64,000 bases of DNA, taken from an uncultured bacterium. Its GTDB lineage: Bacteria; Bacteroidota; Bacteroidia; Bacteroidales; Muribaculaceae. The notes beneath the pieces were generated by a model that made no database searches, had not been told where the DNA came from, and saw only the letters and a list, made by a program, of their open reading frames with translations. The position numbers and the translations under genes are program-made. Location of the stretch: NCBI GenBank assembly GCA_905214735.1, contig CAJMNI010000002.1:1-64000 (forward strand). Direction: 5' to 3'. Position 1 is the stretch's first letter, and every line of letters begins with the position of its first letter. Shown here in pieces: positions 58,276 through 64,000 of this stretch.

Positions 58276-59730
58276 ATGAAAATCATGCGCTACTTCATTA
58301 TGACATTAATCGCCGCCGTTAGTTTAATGGCGGTGTCATGCATAAACGACACGATCTCCACCTCGTCGAGCGACACGCTGACCTTCTCGCGCGATACGGT
58401 GAATTTCGACACCGTCTTCACCGACCTGGGCACCCCGACGGCCCGTCTGATCGTGCACAACCGCGCCAAGAAAGGGATCGAGATCTCGTCGATAAAATTC
58501 CGCGATCCCGACACCCGCTTCCGGCTGAATGTCGACGGAGTGAGCGGCGTCGATTTCCACGACGTCGAGATCCGCGCCAAAGACTCCATCTATGTCTTCA
58601 TCGAGGCCTATCTGCCGGCCACCCAGGGGAATGTGCCGCAGCTTGTGGCCGACGATCTTGAATTCGTGACCAACGGCGTGACGCAGACGGTGCGCGTCGA
58701 AGCCTACGGCCAGAACGTCACCCGGCTGCGCGACCTGCGCGTCACCTCCGACACCCGGCTCACCGCCGAACGCCCCTACGTGATCTTCGGCGATCTCCGC
58801 GTCGAGGCCGGCGCCACCCTCACCATCGAGCCCGGCGCCCGCCTCCTCTTCCACGACAAGGCCTCCCTCACCGTCGACGGCCGCCTCGAAGCCATCGGAG
58901 CCCCCGGGAAAATGATCGACTTCCGCGGCGACAGGATCGACAACGTGCTCCCCAACGTCGGCTACGACGTGCTCGCCGGCCAATGGAAAGGGGTGACAAT
59001 ATCCGCCGGTTCGTTCGACAACCGCATCGAATATGTCAACATGCGCTCGACAGTGCAGGGGCTCGTGGTCGACTCCTGCGCCGACCTCTCCCGCCAGAAA
59101 CTCACCATCCGCAACTCCTGGCTCCATAACTCCCAGGGGAACGCCTTCGAATCGAAATATGCCAAGGTCGACGCTTACGGCGTATGCTTCTCCGAGGCCG
59201 CCGGAGCTTGCGTGGAGCTCTCGGGCGGAAGCCACCGCTTCGTGCAGTGCACTTTCGCCAACAATTATCTCTTCTCCGCAATCTATAGCCCGCTCGTCAA
59301 TCTCATCCACTGCCTCCCCGAAGAGGCCAAGAACAATCCCAACCCGCTGATGCAGGCCAACTTCGAGAACTCCATAATCTATGGCCTCGCCGCCGACATC
59401 GAACCCGGCGACCTCAAGGGCTCGCAAGTCTTTTTCGACTATGTCTCGCTCAAATCGAAGGGTGACAACGACGCCAATTTCCGCAACTGCCTCTGGGAGA
59501 CCGACCCCCTCTTCTATACCGACCGGCCTATCTATTACTTCAACTATCGGCTCCAGCCCGACTCCCCGGTGAAGAGCGCCGGAAACCCCGCCTTCGTGGG
59601 CGACGCGACAATCACCGACATGGACGGAATCAACCGCCTCAGCGACGGGAATCCCTCGCTCGGAGCCTACCAGTTCTACCCCGAATATGTCCCCCCGACC
59701 CCACCCAACGCGCCCCGCGATGCAAAATAA
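58276..59730 (+). CDS. Beta-helix lipoprotein of unknown function
   Basis: A 484-residue lipoprotein (MKIMRYFIMTLIAAVSLMAVSC, Cys22; alternatively from Met4). An Ig-like first part covers about 30-155 (TVNFDTVFTDLGTPTARLIV; KDSIYVFIEAYLP). From about 165 a right-handed parallel beta-helix follows (YVIFGDLRVEAGATLTIEPG, ARLLFHDKASLTVDGRLEAI, GQWKGVTISAGSFDNRIEYV, GLVVDSCADLSRQKLTIRNS) that ends near 440 with the choice-of-anchor type stretch TITDMDGINRLSDGNPSLGA. These helices often bind or cut polysaccharides, but no acid/base set is visible. It probably sits in the outer membrane. It is divergent from lpxB and followed by the psd promoter. Confidence 0.8.
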   Translation: MKIMRYFIMTLIAAVSLMAVSCINDTISTSSSDTLTFSRDTVNFDTVFTDLGTPTARLIVHNRAKKGIEISSIKFRDPDTRFRLNVDGVSGVDFHDVEIRAKDSIYVFIEAYLPATQGNVPQLVADDLEFVTNGVTQTVRVEAYGQNVTRLRDLRVTSDTRLTAERPYVIFGDLRVEAGATLTIEPGARLLFHDKASLTVDGRLEAIGAPGKMIDFRGDRIDNVLPNVGYDVLAGQWKGVTISAGSFDNRIEYVNMRSTVQGLVVDSCADLSRQKLTIRNSWLHNSQGNAFESKYAKVDAYGVCFSEAAGACVELSGGSHRFVQCTFANNYLFSAIYSPLVNLIHCLPEEAKNNPNPLMQANFENSIIYGLAADIEPGDLKGSQVFFDYVSLKSKGDNDANFRNCLWETDPLFYTDRPIYYFNYRLQPDSPVKSAGNPAFVGDATITDMDGINRLSDGNPSLGAYQFYPEYVPPTPPNAPRDAK

Positions 59731-59731
59731 A

Positions 59732-59763
59732 TTTGCGCATTAACGCAAAGTTTTTTAAATTTG
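59732..59763 (+). promoter_or_regulatory. psd-pssA promoter with a palindrome over the -33 box
   Basis: -33 TTTG (59732-59735), a 20-bp spacer and -7 TAAATTTG (59756-59763). TTTGCG (59732-59737) and CGCAAA (59744-59749) form an inverted repeat around CATTAA, followed by T6, so the same bases could also act as a weak terminator for the upstream gene. Confidence 0.7.
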
Positions 59764-59793
59764 TAAGATTAATCTCTCCCCGTTCAACCTGAC

Positions 59794-59832
59794 ATGGCGC
59801 AGAAGCGCCGCGACAACAAGAGAAAAAAGTGA
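59794..59832 (+). CDS. Possible 12-codon upstream ORF coupled to psd
   Basis: ATG at 59794 encodes MAQKRRDNKRKK, ending with TGA at 59830-59832, which overlaps the psd start GTG (59829-59831) as GTGA. It lies in the leader between the predicted transcription start (about 59768) and psd, so it could couple translation of psd to its own. There is no sequence family and it may be coincidence. Confidence 0.3.
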   Translation: MAQKRRDNKRKK

Positions 59833-60533
59833 AAATCCACAGGGAAGGCACCAACATCCTCATCATGCTCTTCATAGTGCTGGCGGCGCTCAACGTGCCG
59901 CTCTGGCTGTTTATGCCTCCTTTCATGATCCCGGCCATTCTCTCCGCAATCTCGGTGACGGTCTATCTCTTCGTGTTCAACTTCTTCCGGAGCCCGAAGC
60001 GCCATTACCGCGGCGAGAGGGAAAACCATGTGGTCAGCTCGGTCGACGGCCGCGTCGTGGCAATCGAGCGCGTCTTTGAAGGGGAATTCCTGAAGGAGGA
60101 GGCCATAATGTTCTCAGTCTTCATGTCGCCCCTCAACGTCCACGCCAACTGGTTTCCAGTGATGGGCCGCGTGCTCTATGTGAAGCATCACGCCGGCCGC
60201 TTCCTCTCGGCCTATCTTCCGAAGGCGAGCAGCGAGAACGAGCGCTCCACGATCGGCATCGAGATGGACAACGGCCGCCGCATCACCGTGCGCCAGATCG
60301 CCGGAGCCATGGCCCGGCGCATCGTGACCTACGCCCGCCGCAACGAGCACGCTGACATCGACAATCATCTCGGCTTCATAAAGTTCGGCTCGAGAGTCGA
60401 CATATATCTCCCCCTCGACGCAGAAATCCTGCTCGAAATCGGCGATTTCACCAAGGGAGGAGTCACTCCGGTGGCCATCCTCAAGCCCGAAAACGGAAAA
60501 GAGTCTCCCAAAGAGAGCCCCGCAGCCGTATGA
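59829..60533 (+). CDS. psd: Phosphatidylserine decarboxylase (short PSD-II-like form)
   Basis: A 234-residue membrane-associated decarboxylase that makes phosphatidylethanolamine from phosphatidylserine. Two N-terminal TMs (about 10-30 and 35-52) precede NFFRSPKR and SSVDGRVVAIERVFEGEF. The conserved FMSPLNVHANWFPV lies at about 98-111. The self-cleavage site is KFGSRVDIYLP, with Ser188 becoming the pyruvoyl group (LGST in E. coli; FGSR here). The start is GTG 59829, since an in-frame TGA lies just upstream (59790-59792) and no ATG falls between. It is followed 52 bp later by pssA, which makes its substrate, so the PE branch is complete in two genes. Confidence 0.92.
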   Translation: MKIHREGTNILIMLFIVLAALNVPLWLFMPPFMIPAILSAISVTVYLFVFNFFRSPKRHYRGERENHVVSSVDGRVVAIERVFEGEFLKEEAIMFSVFMSPLNVHANWFPVMGRVLYVKHHAGRFLSAYLPKASSENERSTIGIEMDNGRRITVRQIAGAMARRIVTYARRNEHADIDNHLGFIKFGSRVDIYLPLDAEILLEIGDFTKGGVTPVAILKPENGKESPKESPAAV

Positions 60534-60585
60534 ACGTGAACTTTCGTTCGCGCCCTGAAGTTTCTATTCTGAAGTTTCTACTGTT

Positions 60586-61290
60586 ATGAACCCTATCACC
60601 CGCAACATACCCAACAGCATAACCTGCCTCAACCTCGCGGCGGGTCTTATGTCGATAGTCTGCGCCTTCGGAGGCGCCGAGCCGCTCTGGGGACTGAAAG
60701 CCTACGAGTGGGCATTCATCTTCATCGGCATCGCTGCCGTGGCCGACTTCCTCGACGGTTTCGCCGCCCGCGCCCTCCATGCCTATTCCGAACTCGGCAA
60801 GGAGCTCGATTCCCTCTGCGACCTCGTGAGCTTCGGAGTGGCTCCGGCGATGATCATGCTCAACTGCCTGGAAAGCGTGGCCCCGGAAACCGGCTGGATC
60901 AAATGGGGAGCGCTCCTCATCCCGGTGGCCGGCGCCCTGCGACTCGCCAAATTCAACATCGACACCCGCCAGACCTCAAGCTTCATCGGCCTCCCCATCC
61001 CGGCCAACGCCATCTTCTGGATCGGCTACGCCTCGATGGCCTACAGCGGCGTGGAAACGCTCGTATCCCCCCTCTGGTGGATTTCGGTGCTCCTGCTCGA
61101 AAGCTGGCTGATGATCTCCCCCCTGCGGCTTTTCTCCCTGAAATTCAAGACCTGGGGATGGAAAGGAAACCAATGGCGCTGGCTCCTGATCGTCACGGCC
61201 ATAGTGCTGGTGAGCGTCATGGGAGTGCCCGGACTGATGTGGCTCATCGTGGCCTATCTGCTTTACGGCCTCGCCGCCGGCGGAAAATAA
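60586..61290 (+). CDS. pssA: CDP-diacylglycerol-serine O-phosphatidyltransferase
   Basis: A 234-residue polytopic membrane enzyme that joins serine to CDP-diacylglycerol to make phosphatidylserine. The CDP-alcohol phosphotransferase motif DGxxARx8GxxxDxxxD is intact (DGFAARALHAYSELGKELDS, residues 57-79, with Asp57, Gly71, Asp75 and Asp79). About six to eight hydrophobic segments include the ends at about 15-35 and 205-230. It lies 52 bp after psd, a pairing found in many Bacteroidetes, and 52 bp before the DUF4834 gene. The substrate alcohol (serine) is inferred from the psd neighbour and N-terminal similarity. Confidence 0.93.
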   Translation: MNPITRNIPNSITCLNLAAGLMSIVCAFGGAEPLWGLKAYEWAFIFIGIAAVADFLDGFAARALHAYSELGKELDSLCDLVSFGVAPAMIMLNCLESVAPETGWIKWGALLIPVAGALRLAKFNIDTRQTSSFIGLPIPANAIFWIGYASMAYSGVETLVSPLWWISVLLLESWLMISPLRLFSLKFKTWGWKGNQWRWLLIVTAIVLVSVMGVPGLMWLIVAYLLYGLAAGGK

Positions 61291-61342
61291 TCCGCCCCGG
61301 GAATCCGCCCGGCAAAAAATTAAAGAATCAGATCGACTATCA

Positions 61343-61777
61343 ATGGGAACTACTCTTATAATCATCATAATCCTCCTGCTTCTATGGCCCTGGATAGTGA
61401 AATGGACCAAGAAGTTCATGATGCGCCGCGCCGAAGACGCCTTGCGCCGCGCCATGGGGATGCCTTCGCGCAAGGAGGAGGAACGCATGCGCGCCGCTCA
61501 GGAGAAAAACTCGCGGGCCGACACCCGCGGCCGCTCCCGCTCGCGCCGCCGCCGACCCGCCGCCGACCCCCATCCCGCCCGGCTCATGAAGCAGGTGGCC
61601 GAGGATGTGGAATTCACCGAAATCTTCAGCTATAGCGAAGAGATCACCGTGGAAGGGACTCCCTCTTCACGGCAACGGCGCGGACGCCGCCCCGACAACG
61701 GCGCCATTATCGTCGAAGAACAGGTGACCGACGCCGAATTTACCGAAATAAAGACCACTTCTTCAAGACCGAAATAA
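61343..61777 (+). CDS. DUF4834-like small membrane-anchored protein
   Basis: A 144-residue protein with one N-terminal TM (about 4-20, LIIIIILLLLWPWIVKW) followed by a basic, low-complexity cytoplasmic part (EERMRAAQEKNSRADTRGRS, RSRRRRPAAD). The last third has two copies of an acidic motif, VEFTEIFSYSEEI and AEFTEIKTTSS. This EFTEI (EFVEI-like) motif is typical of DUF4834, a Bacteroidetes-only family of unknown function. Its stop overlaps the start of the HAD gene (TAATGA, 61775-61780), so translation is coupled. It lies 52 bp after pssA. Confidence 0.78.
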   Translation: MGTTLIIIIILLLLWPWIVKWTKKFMMRRAEDALRRAMGMPSRKEEERMRAAQEKNSRADTRGRSRSRRRRPAADPHPARLMKQVAEDVEFTEIFSYSEEITVEGTPSSRQRRGRRPDNGAIIVEEQVTDAEFTEIKTTSSRPK

Positions 61778-62589
61778 TGAAAACATTATTTGTCAGCGAT
61801 CTCGACGGCACGCTGCTCCAGCCCGACGCCCGTCTTTCGGACACCACCGTCGGTCTCCTCAACGACGCCATAGCCCGCGGAAAACTCTTCACCATAGCCA
61901 CCGCCCGCACCCCCGCCACCGCCGACGAGATCCTGAAACGCGTCGACATCCAGCTCCCCGCCATCGTGATGACCGGAGCCGCCCTCTGGGACCGCGACGC
62001 CAACCTCTACTCCCGCATCAAATATATGCGCCCCGAGGCCGTGAAACGCCTCCTCCGCATCTATGAAGAGATGGAGATGCCGACTTTCATATATACGCTC
62101 GTCGACAACATGATCCATATCTACCATCAGGGAGAGATCACGCCGCTTGCCCGGCAATTTCTCGACGAACGCATCCACAACCCCTTCAAGCGCGTGGAGG
62201 AAGGTCCGCTTCCGGCCGACGCCGAAAACGTGATCCTCTTCTACGGAATGCAGCCGTCGGAAAAACCGCGCGCCACTTTCGAGAAGATGCGCTGCGTGGA
62301 GGGAGTGAGGCCGCAGTTCTACCACGACATCTTCGGCGAAAGCGTAGGAATCCTCGAAGCCTTCGCAGCCGAGGCCACCAAGGCGAAGGCGATGCGCGCC
62401 ATGGCCCGCGAGCTCGGCGCCGACAGGATCGTGGCTTTCGGCGACAATGTCAACGACCTCCCCATGATGCGCGAGGCCGACCTCGCCGTTGCCGTCGAAA
62501 ACGCCCTCCCCGAAGTGAAGGAGGCCGCCGACATCGTGATCGGCCCCAACACCGACGACTCCGTGGCACGCTTCATTGCCGAAAGCTAA
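61777..62589 (+). CDS. Cof-type HAD phosphatase
   Basis: A 270-residue cytoplasmic HAD hydrolase of the Cof/IIB class. Motif I is VSDLDGTLL (Asp8, Asp10). Motif II is near TIATARTP (Thr-Ala-Arg). A C2-type cap domain covers about 85-190 (for example MEMPTFIYTLVDNMIHIYHQ). Motif III is TKAKAMRAMARELG (Lys) and motif IV is AFGDNVNDLPMM, with Asp pair and Asn. Such enzymes release phosphate from small sugar or nucleotide phosphates; the substrate is unknown. The start overlaps the DUF4834 stop. A 91-bp heptad array starts 4 bp after the stop. Confidence 0.9.
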   Translation: MKTLFVSDLDGTLLQPDARLSDTTVGLLNDAIARGKLFTIATARTPATADEILKRVDIQLPAIVMTGAALWDRDANLYSRIKYMRPEAVKRLLRIYEEMEMPTFIYTLVDNMIHIYHQGEITPLARQFLDERIHNPFKRVEEGPLPADAENVILFYGMQPSEKPRATFEKMRCVEGVRPQFYHDIFGESVGILEAFAAEATKAKAMRAMARELGADRIVAFGDNVNDLPMMREADLAVAVENALPEVKEAADIVIGPNTDDSVARFIAES

Positions 62590-62593
62590 ACAG

Positions 62594-62684
62594 TGATTAG
62601 ATTGTAGATTGTAGATAGTAGATAGTAGATAATAGTGATTGGTGATTAGTGATTAGTGAATTCCTAATTCCTAATTCCCAATTC
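62594..62684 (+). repeat. 7-bp-period array, 13 units, between the HAD and histidine kinase genes
   Basis: Heptads in strict phase: TGATTAG, ATTGTAG x2, ATAGTAG x2, ATAATAG, TGATTGG, TGATTAG x2, TGAATTC, CTAATTC x2, CCAATTC. No phase slip occurs over 91 bp although the unit changes gradually. It starts 4 bp after the HAD stop and ends 18 bp before the kinase ATG. Confidence 0.9.
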
Positions 62685-62702
62685 AAATTAACGCCTCAGA
62701 CA

Positions 62703-63914
62703 ATGGACCGCCACCGATACGGAAAACTCATCATCATCCTCGTCTCTGCAATCGCTGTGGCAGGCTTCCTGCTCATTTCCAACAACCTCATAAAAGACCT
62801 CGGCCGCCAGGAGAGGGAACGAATGGACATCTGGGCACACGCCACCGAACGGCTCGCCCAGACCGACGTCGACTCCGACGTGGAGTTCCTCCTCGGTATC
62901 ATCTCGCAAAACAATTCGATTCCGGTGCTGATCACCGACTCGAACTTCAATATCTCCGAATTCCGCAATTTCTCCCTCCCCGACAAGAGCGACGCCGACA
63001 AAAACCTCTATTCAGAGCTTTCCGACCGCAACAAGCGCTATCTGCTCGACCGCCTCAAGAAACCGGGCGGCGACACTCCCCTCTCCGTAATGGCCGAGCG
63101 CAACTCCCATTTCATCAGGCTCGAGCTTTTTGCGGGCGAGACCCAGTATATCTATTATGAAGATTCCCGGCTGCTGAAGAGCCTGAGCATCTATCCCTAC
63201 GTGCAGGTGCTGGTGACGGTGGTGCTGGCCGTGATCCTCTATATGGCGGTGATCTATACCAAACGCGCCGAGCAGAACCGCGTCTGGGTCGGACTTTCGA
63301 AGGAAACCGCCCATCAGCTCGGCACCCCGATTTCCTCGCTCATGGCCTGGGTGGAACTGCTGCAGGCCACCGGCACCGACCCCGAGATCACCACCGAGAT
63401 GGACAAGGATGTGAAGCGCCTGTCGGTGATCGCCGACAGGTTCGGAAAGATCGGTTCGAAGCCGGAGATGGAGCTGGAATATATCAACGACACGGTGAGC
63501 CGCTCGCTCGACTATATGAAGAGCCGCGTCTCGGGGAAGGTGAGCATCAACATGCATCTCTCCGAAGACGACCACGGCGTGCGCCTCTCGAAGCCACTGC
63601 TGGCATGGGTGATGGAAAACCTCACGAAAAACGCCGTCGACGCCATGCAGGGGGAAGGGCGCATCGACATAACCACGGGCGCCGACAAAAACCGCGTCTG
63701 GATCGAGGTGAAAGACACCGGCAAAGGAATCGCCCGCAAGAACTTCAAGACCGTGTTCAACGCCGGCTACACCACCAAGAAGCGTGGCTGGGGCCTCGGC
63801 CTGACGCTCGTGAAGAGAATCGTCGAGGAGTATCACGGCGGCCGCATCTATGTGAAGGAATCGGAGCTCGGGAAAGGCACCACCTTCCGCATCGAATTCC
63901 CCATGGCCCAATGA
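62703..63914 (+). CDS. Membrane sensor histidine kinase
   Basis: A 403-residue kinase. TM1 about 8-29, a periplasmic sensor part about 30-163, TM2 about 164-187. There is no HAMP domain; a DHp helix follows directly: GLSKETAHQLGTPISSLMAW, with the phospho-acceptor His204 in KETAHQLGTP. The ATPase lobe has the N-box MENLTKNAVDAM, the G1 box KDTGKGIARK and the G2-type GYTTKKRGWGLGLTLVKRIV. No response regulator gene follows in the remaining 86 bp, so its partner lies further right or elsewhere. ATG 62703 is chosen because the 18 upstream residues in frame are encoded by the heptad array. Function as a sensor is sure; the signal unknown. Confidence 0.9.
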   Translation: MDRHRYGKLIIILVSAIAVAGFLLISNNLIKDLGRQERERMDIWAHATERLAQTDVDSDVEFLLGIISQNNSIPVLITDSNFNISEFRNFSLPDKSDADKNLYSELSDRNKRYLLDRLKKPGGDTPLSVMAERNSHFIRLELFAGETQYIYYEDSRLLKSLSIYPYVQVLVTVVLAVILYMAVIYTKRAEQNRVWVGLSKETAHQLGTPISSLMAWVELLQATGTDPEITTEMDKDVKRLSVIADRFGKIGSKPEMELEYINDTVSRSLDYMKSRVSGKVSINMHLSEDDHGVRLSKPLLAWVMENLTKNAVDAMQGEGRIDITTGADKNRVWIEVKDTGKGIARKNFKTVFNAGYTTKKRGWGLGLTLVKRIVEEYHGGRIYVKESELGKGTTFRIEFPMAQ

Positions 63915-64000
63915 CCAGACCCGATATCAGAACGGAGGAGGACCGCCCGGGCCGCCCGGTGGCATCCCGCCCCTGCGGCCTCTCCCGCCGGGAAAATCTT

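Overview
The window looks like a chromosomal segment of a Bacteroidales bacterium, most probably a Muribaculaceae-like gut commensal. Three things support this. Most promoters fit the Bacteroidetes pattern (-33 TTTG, about 20 nt spacer, -7 TANNTTTG). There is a SusC/SusD/SusE/SusF-type outer-membrane locus and several proteins of Bacteroidetes-only families (DUF4834, DUF4836, DUF4919, CarboxypepD_reg-fused barrels). The housekeeping proteins also read as Bacteroidales orthologues. The genus is inference.

Region 1 (1-5.7 kb) is visibly more AT-rich and is accessory. It holds a frameshifted sulfatase-like 3' end, an orphan 119-residue gene inside a perfect 22-bp inverted repeat, a lipoprotein-TPR-TM-HTH regulator with repeated ATTAAGAC motifs next to it, a small lipoprotein, a large outer-membrane barrel and a broken small secreted gene. 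It joins the core genome at a 5'-deleted alpha/beta-hydrolase remnant whose stop overlaps the next start.

Region 2 (5.9-11.4 kb) is a tightly packed unit: PaaK-like acyl-CoA ligase, MMPL/RND exporter and secreted esterase. Region 3 (11.4-28.8 kb) is core metabolism and information processing: metX-hom, an ABC-F ATPase, dnaX, a PurF-like protein without the N-terminal Cys, rimP-nusA-infB, folK and a Tricorn-like protease. Its intergenic spaces carry several unrelated short tandem repeats, and the metX promoter has a palindrome over its -33 box.

Region 4 (28.8-38.8 kb) holds a likely orphan small RNA, a thioredoxin with a CPHC active site, a separately transcribed secreted protein and a susCDEF operon on the minus strand with no polysaccharide-degrading enzyme beside it. 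Region 5 (38.8-49.3 kb) holds an ABC transporter pair, a DUF4836 lipoprotein, ribF divergent from a small ORF and pfkA, tRNA-Tyr, upp, recF-dciA-thioesterase-KdsD-like genes and a TPR protein. Region 6 (49.4-64 kb) holds ribH, slyD, a DUF4919 protein, a membrane protein, a 7TM-HD c-di-AMP phosphodiesterase-like protein directly after a bifunctional Rel, lpxB, a beta-helix lipoprotein, psd-pssA, DUF4834, a HAD phosphatase and a sensor histidine kinase. Positions 63915-64000 hold nothing I recognise.

The features I find least expected are arrays with a strict 7-bp period and changing unit sequence at or just after stop codons (44424, 46661, 47477, 62594), putative leaderless promoters with exactly 4 nt between the -7 box and ATG (ribF, rel, a 42-codon ORF), the inverted-repeat cassette, and the regulator/operator arrangement at 0.8-2.6 kb.
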